Shown here: positions 1-10,389 of the stretch, in pieces
Layout: every line of letters starts with the position of its first letter
Position numbering within the stretch: position 1 is the stretch's first letter
Source: Lineus longissimus
Lineage: Eukaryota; Nemertea; Pilidiophora; Heteronemertea; Lineidae
Assembly: GCF_910592395.1 (NCBI RefSeq)
Contig: NC_088310.1
Span: 3,789,501 to 3,853,500, forward strand
Direction: 5' to 3'
Length of the DNA: 64,000 nt
Position numbers and translations under genes: made by a program
Notes under the pieces: model-generated
What the model was told of the DNA's origin: nothing
Databases searched by the model: none
What the model saw: only the letters and a program-made list of their open reading frames with translations

Positions 1-870
1 ATAAAAATGCATGCACGTGAATAAATCCCTTGTCGCCCCTGTCTGTATGTATCCGCGTATAATGTTACTCCTGAATCAAGTACATGTACTTACTAAATTG
101 GTTTTCATGAAAGCGAAGGAAAACGCCACGACCGAATTATTGAAAACGAAATTACATGTACCGGGTATTAAAGACAGCTTATTTGAGGTACATGTACATG
201 TATTTCGTCTTGTTAGTGGTGATATGCAGGGGAATATCTAGAGTATCATCTGAATATGTACCTCAACTAAACACGTGTTAATTACATTAAGTAATTAGGA
301 GTAATTAAATACCAACTTACCTTCCCTCACTTCGACGCCTCATATAGAATAAATGACCAGGCCCGGTCTTAGGTTCAATTCCTCTCTGGCACCATGCTCC
401 TAACATTAAAAGCCACACTAAAGTTTCGTTCGAAAAATTATCCTAAACCCGGCTAACATTTTACGTGACTCTTGAATGAACCCCTGCGGTGGCTAGTTTT
501 ATTGACTTTTAATACTGAATGTTACCAAGGATCCTCCTACGGACGATGAGAAACCGACTGCGGCTGACGTATCTGGTGCACAGTTCGGCAGATGAGTTAC
601 TCGGGCGGCATCTTTGGATGGCTCGTGGTACTGGAACTGTCTTTAGAACTGCTGAAAACGTTGGGGCTGCTGATTTCATATTCCCCAATTGCTTAATCCC
701 GATCACCGGACGATATTGGTTGGGATTAGCCTTTAGTATTGCGCCACTGATACTCACTTCATGTATCTTAATTTTAGCTCTCGGCTAAATTTCATCTTGC
801 TTAATACAGTGATAGAAAATGATTGTCACCGTCATAAAATAAATGCCCTAGTCACTATTTGCCAAATTGA
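1..870. other. Gene-free 5' flank
   Basis: I see no recognisable gene. Four copies of TACATGTA lie near 82-200. Open frames on both strands around 509-788 are short and resemble no family I know. The upstream neighbour of drap1 is outside the window or absent. Confidence 0.5.
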
Positions 871-877
871 CATTTTC

Positions 878-1248
878 GCCTAAGTCAGCTCTTTACCATA
901 AGACGATAAGAGTCACTTGTGGTAAAAGTGCTTGACTCGATGTCTCATCTCCTGGTGTGTAGGAAGGTCAATGGAATAACTGCCTAAGTCAAGCTGGGGA
1001 GTCGGGCAGTTTTACACCAAGCAACATGGCCGCCAGAAACAGCACACTCAAGAAACACATCTCACTTAATGCTGTTATTACTTTGATTGGAGATAAACTC
1101 TCAAGTGGTAGGTTGGAAGAGATACTACAATAACTCTGAAGTGGATGTAAAACCCACAGGCTGGACTCTTTGATATGCTTAAATTGCCTAAGTCAGATAT
1201 AAAACTGCCTAAGTCGCATTTTGAATATTTGTCCAACTGCCTAAGTCA
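878..1248. promoter_or_regulatory. Cluster of five GCCTAAGTC motifs upstream of drap1
   Basis: The nonamer GCCTAAGTC occurs at 878, 982, 1186, 1207 and 1239, usually as (T/C)TGCCTAAGTCA. The reverse complement TGACTTAGGC has a TGACT half like AP-1/bZIP sites. Five same-strand copies in about 370 bases, ending about 480 bases before the drap1 start codon, suggest either a regulatory array or remains of a degenerate tandem repeat. A regulatory role is inference only. Confidence 0.4.
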
Positions 1249-1590
1249 TCTTGGCCCGATATGAAACGCCATTAAGACATATTATCAATTGCAAGTTCAT
1301 TGTCATGTTTTTACATGTTAGGCTATTCTTCGTTAGCTGCAAAATAAATATGAAATAGTTAGGAAATGAATAAGTTTTTTCCATTTTTCAAAAGTAGAAA
1401 ATATGACTTGCGCAATTATCTTATTGAGGGTGACGATATAATAACATGCTGCATGCCGATCTACCGGCGTCTGTGTATTATCTATCAATCAAAAAGACTT
1501 TTAGGATCGATGTTCACCGCCGGTAACAGGCTTAACATGCTGTCGTTCAGGCCCGTCATTTTAGTGGCGCCATCTCTCTTCAATTGACTT

Positions 1591-1627
1591 AACTAAATCT
1601 CCAATCGCCTGAACTAAATCTCCAATT
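1591..1627 (+). repeat. Short direct repeat, 21-base period
   Basis: AACTAAATCTCCAAT occurs at 1591 and again at 1612, about 100 bases upstream of the drap1 start codon. It lies in the presumed core promoter or 5' UTR. No TATA box is obvious here. Confidence 0.6.
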
Positions 1628-1730
1628 GAAACTCCGGAGGAGGGAATAAAGCTTCTCTAATGACGTCACTTCCCAAATCTATTTCGGATTTTCTTGTTTT
1701 TTTTGAGAATAGCTGTGATATTTCTTCAAA

Positions 1731-1772
1731 ATGCCAAGCAAAAAGAAAAAGTTCAATGCTAGGTTTCCGCCG
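1731..1772 (+). CDS. drap1: drap1 exon 1
   Basis: Starts at the ATG of MPSKKKKFNARFPP and ends after the second CCG with donor GTTTGT; 42 nt, phase 0. The start is chosen because this N-terminus is nearly invariant in the family. Confidence 0.93.
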
Positions 1773-4608
1773 GTTTGTAGATAACGTTGTGGTGCATCCA
1801 CTGATACATTTGTCATCACTGTTTTCGGCGAAATAATGGAAATATAGGTCGATGAAGTTGAGACTGTCGAGAGAGATGTAAACAACAACTTCACAAGCCC
1901 AGCAATGCACCACCGTGACCATGCATGCCACCGCCACAAAATAAAAAAAGCATGACCCTCACCCCCTAGCCTCTGTGTACTCTGACACATGACTCTAGCG
2001 TAGTTCATCTTTTCCAGGCTCGAATCAAAAAGATCATGCAGACTGATGATGATGTTGGCAAAGTCGCTGCACCTGTTCCTGTGATTATCTGTATCCTTCG
2101 TATTACCTTCGGCCTATATGTTTTTATTGTAAAGAGTCTTGATGGAATGGGCACCGCGACCAACTGACCGAGGCCTTGCTATGTTAGCAACAAAAGCTGC
2201 CAAGAAATCACACTTAAAGTTATATATACAAATATTGTGCAATTGTGTTTCAGTTTATATTGCATGTATTGTACAATGTTCCTTAACAGACATTCTCAGC
2301 TCGTGCACTTGAGCTCTTCTTAGAGTCCCTAATCCTGAAAACAAATGAAACAACGCGTTCAAGAAATGCACGAACTCTCACGTGTTCTCACATGTAAGTA
2401 TAATTGCTCAGTTGCTGGTTATCAAAAACAGTTGCTGAGTAGTCTATGTGACCCACACCAGCATTTGAAAAGAGTATTTTTAAATGACAAACCATAGCAA
2501 GATTGTAATGTAAAGATACGTGTATGTTGAAGCGGCACCAAAAATCACGGTGGGCTCTGATGAGAATCACATTATCGAGCCTTTAAGAGCCATTGGCAAC
2601 AGTGGCTCTCTTCATCATGGAATATTCTCGTTAGTTTTTCATTATTTCATCATTTATGTCTTTAGAAAACAAACAATCCTCTCTGAAGGCAAGTTTGACT
2701 TCCTGAAAGACCTTGTAGCGAATGTGCCAGATGTTCAGGTTGAAGAGGAGGATAGTAGTCCACCCAAAGAAGCTGGTCAAGCTAGTGGGACAGGCAAACC
2801 CAGAGGAAGGTATGTACTGTTATAAACCTTAATATGCTATGTACACATTGCAGTTTATTACTCATTTCCAAGCTGTCACTCAGTTACAATTGCAGAGAAA
2901 ACACCCCAGCTGAAATCCTGAAAACATTTCTTTGAAAACTGAAAGCTTACACGTTCTTCATGTGCATATCTTTAGAGCCAGCATTGAGATATTTGTTATT
3001 ACAAAATGTATGTATCATAATGCAGACCTCGGAAGCCACGTCCTGAGGGAGCGCCACCTCTTGGCCGACCTAGAAAGAGAAAGACGCCCACTTCTTCTAC
3101 AGATGAGTCATGTGACAATAATGAGGTAGGTTTGGTCATAAAGTCACGCTTGTCTTCTTCTGTGTACATTCTGGAATACTCCAGCCTTCTTACTTGACCT
3201 ACCGACTCAGACTTTCCCTCAGGTTGCAAATTTAAATTCTCCCGAAAATGAAACAGTTTACAGTATTATTGTGTTGTTGGTGCAGGCAGCGGGTCTTTTG
3301 GCTGGAAGTTAGGTTGCATTTTGTAGTATGTTTGTGATGTGTTTTTTTGCTACTTCCGCAGGCTCGAACAGATGAAGAGGAGACAGATGAAGCCAGCGAA
3401 TATAATGATCAGGACGAAGATGCTGATGTATCAGATCCAATGCCAACAGCAAACTCTGAGCAACCGCCCCTGGTGGAGGTTGGCAAAGGTACTGCCTCAG
3501 TGCGGTCTCCTAATAATGAACACAACAGTGTAGAAGACAGTGCAGCTATTAAACCTTCAACCTCAGAAAATGAAACCGTGGTAAAACAGGAGATAAGGGA
3601 ATGTGAAAGTGGTGCATCGATGCCATCGTTTATGTCAGAAAGCAGTGTTGCACCAAATTCACCTCATGAACAGGAGAATTGTAAAAGAGAGGATTTTAAA
3701 CAGGTGCATGAAGAACAACAAGAGGTTTGGAAGCAGGATATTAAAACCGAGGAGAAACCTTCGGTATCAGTATCCTCACAATCGCTCTTACCAAAAGTTG
3801 AAGTGTCATCGCCCAGTGTACAAAAGAGAGATACTGCCATGCCAAATTTTCCACATCATATCGAAAACTTGATCCGGCCGGATGGACCAAAAAGAGACGG
3901 TGCACAAGTGAGCTTTCAGAGTGGGATGAATGATTCTCATCTTCCAAAGGATCACGATAATAATATTGCCGGGAAGTGTCCACCACAGTTGGCTGGGATG
4001 CAGCTGATGGATCTATCAGGGAAGACCCCTGCTGGGTAAGGTGGCTCAAAGCTGTACATAACCTTTAGCTCAAGACAGTATCTGATTGGACAGCTCATGT
4101 TTATACATGTATTAGTGGGGATTGAAGGACTTTAAACAAAAAATCATATCCCATCAAATAGGCTAAATAAGGAAAGAATGTGTTAAAAGTCTTCCCTAGA
4201 AAACATTCATTTAAATCACGTTAAACAATAGTTACTTGCAACGATTATTGTTGCGAAAATTATTCATTGCTTGTGAGTACTGAGTGTAGCTCGCTTGGCA
4301 GATGGCAATATGGAAATCTCATTTGCCGGGCATTAATGCCGAGTAAATATTGTGATGATGTGATGTTTATTTCATTCCTGACATTGATGCAAAATCTAAT
4401 CGTATCCTTCCTCTACAGGTTTCCCATGCATTTACCTCCACAAATGATCCTCGCTGGCCCTCGGCCACCATGTCTACCAGTACCACTGCCAGTACTTACC
4501 GATGCTTCACCACTGGCTATGACGCAGCAAATGCAGCTGACCATGCCACCTCCTGTTGCAATGCTTCCAAACACTCAGACACAAGAAGACGATGACTATG
4601 ACTCTTGA
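1731..4608 (+). CDS. drap1: DRAP1 / NC2-alpha, DR1-associated corepressor (7 exons)
   Basis: NC2-alpha pairs with NC2-beta (DR1) through a histone fold and binds TBP on TATA DNA in the nucleus, repressing or redistributing pol II preinitiation complexes. Joining the seven exons gives 1317 nt, 438 aa. Residues 1-14 (MPSKKKKFNARFPP) and the start of exon 2 (ARIKKIMQTDDD) match the family N-terminus. The histone fold runs to about residue 90 and is followed by FDFLKDLVANVPDVQ and a basic KPRGRPRKPRPEG-type stretch. The protein ends in the acidic DDDYDS tail typical of DRAP1. It is about twice the length of vertebrate DRAP1 (about 205 aa), because exon 6 adds a long Ser/Glu-rich linker with sumoylation-type motifs VKQE and IKTE. 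Introns are 209-383 bases, all GT-AG. Identification is firm; the exact linker splicing rests on frame continuity only. Confidence 0.95.
2018..2090 (+). CDS. drap1: drap1 exon 2
   Basis: Follows acceptor TTTTCCAG and encodes ARIKKIMQTDDDVGKVAAPV..., the first histone-fold helix. Ends phase 1 at ATCT|GTATCC; the split codon becomes Ser with exon 3. Confidence 0.93.
2300..2393 (+). CDS. drap1: drap1 exon 3
   Basis: Follows acceptor CATTCTCAG and encodes SRALELFLESLILKT... and SRNARTLTCSH, the central histone-fold helix. Donor GTAAGT, phase 2. The segment after the helix is more diverged than the rest of the fold. Confidence 0.93.
2666..2809 (+). CDS. drap1: drap1 exon 4
   Basis: Follows acceptor TATGTCTTTAG. 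Encodes IKQTILSEGKFDFLKDLVAN, the signature after the histone fold, then an acidic and Gly/Lys-rich stretch. Donor GTATGT, phase 2. Confidence 0.94.
3026..3125 (+). CDS. drap1: drap1 exon 5
   Basis: Follows acceptor ATAATGCAG. Encodes a basic AT-hook-like or nuclear-localisation stretch (RPRKPRPEG, GRPRKRKTPTSS) and ends phase 0 at donor GTAGGT. Confidence 0.9.
3362..4035 (+). CDS. drap1: drap1 exon 6 (long linker)
   Basis: Follows acceptor CTTCCGCAG; 674 nt, phase 0 to 2. Encodes a low-complexity linker rich in Glu, Ser, Asp and Pro, starting ARTDEEETDEASEYND. Vertebrate DRAP1 has an acidic stretch at the same place but much shorter. It carries VKQE and IKTE psi-Lys-x-Glu motifs. Donor GTAAGG. 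Confidence 0.9.
4419..4608 (+). CDS. drap1: drap1 exon 7 (terminal)
   Basis: Follows acceptor CTCTACAG; the split Gly codon restores the frame to GFPMHLPPQMILAGPRPP. Met/Pro-rich, ending QEDDDYDS then TGA. Both the Pro-rich tract and the DYDS end are family features. Confidence 0.94.
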
Positions 4609-5440
4609 CCAGTTGGAAGTGCTCATCATCAGCAAAAGACTATCAGTATGTTTACGGGTTGCAGACCTGCTCTGAGTCATGTATAGTTGGACGTTATGTC
4701 ATGGGCCATCTCGAAATGACCGTCGGTCTGCTGCTTTGCTACTTAATACTTACTTTCATGCATGTACATGCATCCCCACTAAAACTCGTGGTAGGCCACG
4801 AAATATATTCTGATCCAATTTTTGTCTGTCTTTTGCCACTCTTTCCAGCTTGGTTCGCATTGGTTGGGGGGAGGGGGGTTGATGTTGGTGCAATACTACA
4901 TGTTCAGGCATTACATGAAGAAATTAAGGAAGTTTTTGTGAAAGATAGACTTATTTGTAAACATCTTAGGGCCAGTAGTGACAGACAAAGATATTGGATC
5001 AGGAAGTAGGCCAGTTCAGAAACATGCATATAATGTCATGTTGTTGCTGTGTGTTATTATCAGGCTTAGTGCTGGCTGCACCTGACATGTCATGACAGTG
5101 TGTGTCCATGTCCGACCTATTTTTGGTGAACGCAGCATTGATGGGCATCTCTTGTGAAAGAGTTTCTACCAGTCTGCCCACAGCACTTTCTGGTGGCAAG
5201 TTAGATTAGGGACTGACTTTTTATTGCGACAAACTACAAAAATGTCAATGTATTTTTGTACAAATCGTGTAAATATTGTATATATTCTGTAACAGGTTAC
5301 AGTGTGGTTTTCAGACTGGTGCACACACTGATATCTTGTTAGTTTGCATACCTGGATTTAACAGATTATCCTTGAAAATATTCCCCATGTTTTCATTTGA
5401 AGTTTTAGTTTTTTGTGTCTTTGAGTTTACTCTCAATAAA
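4609..5440 (+). other. drap1 3' UTR
   Basis: There is no competing gene between the stop codon and the first canonical poly(A) signal, implying a UTR of about 0.85 kb. Open frames here look like chance. Confidence 0.6.
5435..5440 (+). terminator. drap1 poly(A) signal AATAAA
   Basis: AATAAA followed by a T-rich stretch and GT-rich sequence, as expected for cleavage and polyadenylation. It is the first canonical hexamer on this strand after the drap1 stop. Confidence 0.65.
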
Positions 5441-5780
5441 AATCTTTTTTTGGTCAATTAACTGTTATGTTACGTCTTGAGGGTGCCTCAGTTCCTGGAA
5501 TGAAATATCCAATTATGTGGCTGTGAGCTACCTGTAACAATGATGAACGAATTCTCATAAAATCATGCTACAATACATTCTATGAACAAAAGTTAAATGA
5601 ATTTCTGCCGAAGCTTTATCTAAGCTGTATGTAGCTGGCTTGGAATCAACCTCATGATCATTGTAGTAGCCAGACCTCTGATTTGTGTGTGTGCCAGGAT
5701 ATTTCTTAACGTCACTTTTGTATCTTGCCCACTGATGTTTTTATACTGTTGTGTTATAGTCAGTATTACATACTGGTATG

Positions 5781-5854
5781 TAGAATAATATTTTTACTTC
5801 AACTCCATATTACTACTTGTATATAGAATCATATTTTTACTTCAACTCCATATT
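5781..5854 (+). repeat. Tandem duplication, 43-base period
   Basis: TAGAAT(A/C)ATATTTTTACTTC plus the next 12 bases occurs at 5781 and again at 5824 with one mismatch. It opens a 0.8-kb zone of local duplications. The rest of 5461-6070 holds nothing else recognisable. Confidence 0.85.
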
Positions 5855-6070
5855 GTGTACTTCCAGAGGATTTCACTGTTTACATATTGATGTATATGTT
5901 TGAAATCGTATCATGGAATATGTGTGTTCAGATGGTGTTCTCACAAGACAATATGCAGGGCGGATTTAATACTTTGCAAATTTTGTGTCCGTTGTACCGA
6001 GAATTTAGAAAGACTTAAATTCTTGGCCGCAGACGTATTTGCTGAAAAAAACACCAAAAAAGCCGACGTA

Positions 6071-6322
6071 AAGTCCACAGTCAGAGAGACTGTCTGGTCT
6101 ATCAGCACTCCCTTTAATATGTGCACATCTGAAAAGTCCACAGTCAAAGAGACTGTCTGGTCTATCAGCATTCCCTTTAATATGTGCACATCTGAAAAGT
6201 CCACAGTCAAAGAGACTGTCTGGTCTATCAGCATTCCCTTTAATATGTGCGCATCTGAAAAGTCCACAGTCAAAGAGACTGTCTGGTCTATCAGCACTCC
6301 ATTTAATATGTGCACATCTGAA
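6071..6322 (+). repeat. 63-bp minisatellite, four copies
   Basis: Four head-to-tail copies start at 6071, 6134, 6197 and 6260, each opening AAGTCCACAGTCA(A/G)AGAGAC and ending GTGC(A/G)CATCTG. Copies differ at only a few positions. Because 63 is a multiple of three and the unit lacks stops in some frames, long open frames arise on both strands (about 5900-6358 + and 5941-6342 -). I treat these as repeat artefacts rather than genes. Confidence 0.95.
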
Positions 6323-6403
6323 CTCCCATCCATAAAGCTCAATATGGCGAAGTTGTGAAGTTGGTTGAATTCTCTTTGACCAAGGACCGATTATCTACAG
6401 ACC

Positions 6404-6597
6404 CAGTCACAGTACCCACTGCCCCTCATATGCTTGGTTCCACCCACGCTCTGGGGCTGTGTAAGCTGTATGCAGCTTAACACTGGTCGCATGTGCTACA
6501 GTGCCAGTCACAATACCCACTGCCCCGCATAAGCTTGGTTCCACCCACGCTCTGGGGCTGTGTAAGCTGTATGCAGCTTAACACTGGTCGCATGTGG
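6404..6597 (+). repeat. Direct duplication, two copies with 101-base offset
   Basis: A block of about 93 bases beginning CAGTCACA(G/A)TACCCACTGC and ending TTAACACTGGTCGCATGTG occurs at 6404 and 6505, nearly identical. It lies just after the 63-bp array, so this short interval has duplicated repeatedly. Confidence 0.93.
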
Positions 6598-6954
6598 CTC
6601 ACGCAGAAGTGACATAGATCATGGTCAAAGCGTTTGTGCAACCTATGAGCATGGTTCCGTATAGGTCTCTTGTAAGTTTCATGTACACTGCCCCCAACAT
6701 ATGCAAAATTAGGGATGTCAATTGTGATTGGGACTGTAAGTAAAACAATGAACGTAACGATGAACTTCTGGTAGATCATTTAATTAAGAAAGGAAAAGAC
6801 TTTGCTTGGTTGACTACAAGGAAATGTGTATCAATTGCATAATAAAAGTAGTTAGACCATAGAAACGTAGACCTGTGACTGAATTGATTGTTAATAAATG
6901 CACTCCTGTCTGACGTGATACATGTATGAATATATATGAGTTCGTTAGTTTGTA
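6598..6954. other. Short intergenic stretch
   Basis: Lies between the duplicated block and the 3' end of the nucleotidase gene. I see no feature I can support. Confidence 0.5.
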
Positions 6955-6960
6955 TTTATT
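6955..6960 (-). terminator. Poly(A) signal of the nucleotidase gene
   Basis: TTTATT on the + strand (AATAAA on the - strand), about 209 bases past the stop codon at 7169. It is the first canonical hexamer downstream. Confidence 0.6.
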
Positions 6961-7168
6961 CTTGATGTAATGCATAAAATCAGACTAAACACCAGGACGT
7001 ACATACTCTAAACCATGAAAGCATGAAAAGACCTCCGACATAACCTCGTAGACATTTACCGCCTAAATGCCTCCTAACCATCATATCATCTGACAACTCT
7101 CTTTATCGTGTATAATTAACAATACACCATTGGCCTTGCAGTCCTATGCGGAGCCGAGTGTTTGGGGT

Positions 7169-7807
7169 TCAAGACGTCTCATCAAGGTCAACATTATACA
7201 CACGGTCTTTGAGATCATTAATAATGCCAATCCAGGTCTTTCGGGACTGCCATCCGTCTATGCGTCTCTGTCCTTCCAGTGTTACATGGCGGTTATGACC
7301 AGCAGAAAATAGCACATGTTCCCATGTGGGCTTTTTCTCTATGCCAGTTATGAAATGATTGTCATCAATAAGAATGTCGCCTTTGATAATAGTTTTATCA
7401 ACGGTAAGAATCATGCGCCTCAACCACTCTCCACCCATGTGTTTCTCAACCCATTCGTACTTTTCTACTGTTGAACACCGGTATGTCTTCAACCAAGGTG
7501 TGGTGCAAATGAACACGCTTATACCATCCATGTTCGCCATCTCCTTCAGAGCTTCCACGGCCCCCTCTATTGGTGGTAGATCAAGGAAAAACCTTGGTGC
7601 ATCTAATATTTCATAAACATCCTCCTGAGAATATATGTCCTCGTCATTTAACAGAAACGTCCGACGGTCCTTTATCGGGACAAATGGTTTATCAGGCCAT
7701 TTAGTCCTGAACTGCTGCAGGAAGTAACCCTCGAGTTCGGCCAGAACACCATCCATATCAACCAGTATAATTATCTCCCTCTTGTTAGAAGAAGATGCCA
7801 AGGCCAT
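7169..7807 (-). CDS. nt5c: 5'(3')-deoxyribonucleotidase (NT5C/NT5M family)
   Basis: Hydrolyses 5'- and 2'(3')-phosphates of deoxyribonucleotides, limiting dNTP pools; HAD-superfamily fold, Mg-dependent. From ATG 7807 the protein is 212 aa, close to the vertebrate cytosolic enzyme (about 200). HAD motif I is VDMDGVLAE with the catalytic pair Asp17 and Asp19, motif II is ICTTPW, and motifs III/IV are KTIIKGDILIDDN. FFLDLPPIEGAVEAL and PTWEHVLFSAGHNRH are family signatures. The frame stays open upstream to 7903, but an acceptor (CTTTCAG) ends at 7840, so those residues are probably intronic; a 5' exon lies further upstream, unidentified. ATG 7807 sits in a good context (GACATCATGG) just before the conserved strand. 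Whether the mature form is cytosolic or mitochondrial cannot be told without the 5' exon. Confidence 0.93.
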   Translation of the reverse strand: MALASSSNKREIIILVDMDGVLAELEGYFLQQFRTKWPDKPFVPIKDRRTFLLNDEDIYSQEDVYEILDAPRFFLDLPPIEGAVEALKEMANMDGISVFICTTPWLKTYRCSTVEKYEWVEKHMGGEWLRRMILTVDKTIIKGDILIDDNHFITGIEKKPTWEHVLFSAGHNRHVTLEGQRRIDGWQSRKTWIGIINDLKDRVYNVDLDETS

Positions 7808-7839
7808 GATGTCGGTGATCTCTTTCTGGTAGAAGGATC
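7808..7839 (-). other. 5' UTR part of nucleotidase coding exon
   Basis: On the - strand, CCTTTCAG|GATCC marks a 3' splice site ending at 7840, so the exon begins at 7839. Its 32 bases before the ATG have no in-frame stop, leaving an N-terminal extension from an upstream exon possible. Confidence 0.55.
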
Positions 7840-8695
7840 CTGAAAGGAACATAAAATACACAATCAGATAATACGTGTCGACACTATAATATGGAACATT
7901 CATGCTTGATTGATCTGGTGGATCCGAATAGTTCCTTAATCATTTGCGTATTTTTGACATTTTGACTTGCATCATCAACCCCTTTAGTAAGGAAGCTATA
8001 GTGAAATCCTAGTCCATAACTTCATTGCCTTCAGCTTCTCTGAGTCAGTTTGACTTATGCAATAATAGGCATTGGGTGAAAATTGGGTCTGTGAAGTTGG
8101 CTCACAGTTCCCAGTTCCCAGTTCCTTATTCGTGCCCATTTTGAAACATGGTATGTTTGGGTACGAATAAGGAATTCCGTTACCTGACGAGATGCAAGTA
8201 TTAAGTATGCGAGTGTGAAAATCATGCATTAGCCGTCGGGCTGCGCGAATCATGGCGGTCCAGCATCAGTTACTGCAAATATAAGACACCAGATGGTACC
8301 AGTGTCATTCTATGAGATCGAGAACTGAAAAGTGAATAAGGGGGTCGTGTGTCACAAGCTCGTTGAAAAGTGTTTAATAGCATTGTGGCAGCCCTGAATT
8401 CACTCTTTCTGAGAAAGCTTGACAAGTTTGAGGGCAAACGGAAATTTTAACCCCCTAAAATAGCCCCTCACCCCAGAATAATCACTGATGCACAATTGAC
8501 ATACAAACCAATTCTGTCCACCCCTGACTTTTGCCCCCATTGCTAACCACTTGGGATAGGTTTTCATTTGATAGACAACACCCCAATCAATAAATTGGAG
8601 CGAAACGTTTACAATGGCACATCTATTCGTCAGGAAAATTCAAATTTTAAACATGGATATCGGTGATCCACCGTCGTTGTGCGTAGGACCGATAT
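7840..8695. other. Presumed intron and 5' flank of nucleotidase
   Basis: Should contain the first exon and promoter of the - strand nucleotidase, but I cannot place them. CCCAGTT is repeated in tandem near 8105-8125. Confidence 0.4.
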
Positions 8696-8893
8696 TCACC
8701 GCCGATAAGCCGGTGTGACAGCGGATATAGTCCCCCTGGAGTCATAGTCCGGTAGCATTGTATTTGACCAATTAAGCAGCATGATCTATTGTACCGCTAA
8801 CCCTAACCAAAACATTTAGCAATGCGGGCTATTGTTACACGGACTATCAGCCCTAGGACTACTATCCCTTGCACACCGGCATGATATCGGTGA
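8696..8893. mobile_element. MITE-like inverted-repeat element
   Basis: The left arm begins TCACCGCCGATAAGCCGGTG and the right arm ends CACACCGGCATGATATCGGTGA, which is its inverse with a few mismatches. Complementarity continues inward: GGATATAGTCC...CATAGTCCG against CGGACTAT...GGACTACTATCC. Arms are about 60 bases in a 198-base element with no open frame, as in a decayed non-autonomous DNA transposon. No target-site duplication is clear. Confidence 0.6.
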
Positions 8894-10052
8894 GCGTATA
8901 TAACAAATCCACCTTTTTGGGTTCCACTTTGTGACATACTACCAAAATACACCTTTAATACAAAATGGACAAATTTTGATATAAACTAATCGTATTTACC
9001 ACTACTGTGTCCACCATTTTTCGACAGTTGAACCGTGTTGCAACCTACCTTATTCAATTCTGTGGTCCGTGATGGAAGACTTGATCGAGGTAGGCTATTC
9101 TTTATAAAGGCCAAAACGATAGGCCTACAGTTTTGTCTAGACCTGGCTCGCTCTGTCCGGACAGGACGTGAAACCGGGTCAACCAATCACGTTTTTTTAG
9201 CTAGATAGTCCTATAAAACTTCCTTGTTCAAAACACGAACATGACATTAATTGTCACGTCCATGCTCCGATTGTTCGCAAAACTGGAAGCACACAGATGT
9301 AAATGTCTGTGAGATCATGTCGCTAAGGTCTTGTAGAAAACATTTGCTTTGCATGCATCATCCCGGTGGCATCATGCATGTCTCAGACTACTCTAAGCCA
9401 CAAATCGAAACGTAAAAACCCCTACACAATGACACGATCTGGCAGACATTTGCCTCTTTTTTGGACTAAAACGGGTCGACTAAATGACTAATAACATATT
9501 GCGGTTGCTATGGATACCTCGTCGGACAAAGCAACCCGACGAATCTGATAGTGCGCACACGTTCATGCGATCGATGGCCAGCATGAATGAATTCGCGTGT
9601 CGCCTTTGTGCTGATTGCACACCTGGCACGCGCTGGTTAAGCCATTTTGCATTAAGGTGGGATCGAGAGGAGATATCGCCGTTGGGTTAGAATCTAAAGT
9701 AGGCTATATACCTGGAATAATGTTGTCTGGTAGCACAAAAATGATATTTTGTCGAATGGAAATATTCTAATATTTGCCTTTGTAGGTCAAAAGTATTTAG
9801 TATTTGTGAATAGAACAACTGACCCCCTGTTACCCCTATTAAACGTGTTATCGACTAACTCACATTGTGTGACGTATTCGTATCGTCTGCAGGCTGTGGC
9901 AGGATTGAGTTCTTACGGGTTGGAATTATTTGGTCTAGTATGCCGGCATACTTACAGATTACAACCCATGCAAATGCAGAACTGGCTCGTTATTGGTTGT
10001 AGTGTGGATTTATCACAGAACATATCAGTCAACAGCAGGCCTACTCTCGGGG
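8894..10052. other. Intergenic region before the ASB-like gene
   Basis: No gene, RNA or clear repeat recognised. Short open frames near 9484-10078 show no similarity I know. Confidence 0.45.
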
Positions 10053-10058
10053 TATATA
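10053..10058 (+). promoter_or_regulatory. TATA box candidate of the ASB-like gene
   Basis: TATATA in GGGGTATATATGAGGCG, 25-30 bases before a predicted non-coding exon that ends at a strong donor (10121). Placement is inferred from the motif plus the splice signals. Confidence 0.4.
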
Positions 10059-10082
10059 TGAGGCGTTTAGCCTTTTAGCTGT

Positions 10083-10120
10083 CCAAGCTAACTCAACCAT
10101 TTACTCCATTAGCTGATCAG
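10083..10120 (+). other. Predicted 5' UTR exon of the ASB-like gene
   Basis: A short exon from about 30 bases after the TATA motif to CTGATCAG|GTGAGT. Its donor could join the acceptor TTATTTTCAG at 10708. The 5' boundary is approximate; transcript data are needed. Confidence 0.35.
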
Positions 10121-10389
10121 GTGAGTGGGGAAAGGTACATGTATGCATGTGTTTTCAAAACATTACTACTTCGTGCAGTTATAGGATATGTAAAGATGTA
10201 TATATTACCTTGCAGCACAATGCTGGTGTTCATGTATACTTGGCTTTCATTTTTAATTCAGTCATTGTCCAGACAGTCTACTCTCATCTATATTGATTTC
10301 ATGAGATCTCATTATAGACTTTATTACAGTACATGTATTTGAATATCATAATTTGTATACCTTTCTGTGATAGCCCTTGTTGGGTTCTA

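Noticed and set aside
509-788. Overlapping open frames on both strands (82 and 89 aa)
   Set aside because: No recognisable domain, no splice structure, and the two frames shadow each other.
5900-6358. 152-aa open frame with a repeated KSTVKETVWSIS unit
   Set aside because: Produced by the 63-bp tandem repeat, which is also open on the other strand.
7808-7903. 32-residue N-terminal extension of the nucleotidase
   Set aside because: A 3' splice site lies between it and the conserved ATG, so most of it is probably intron.
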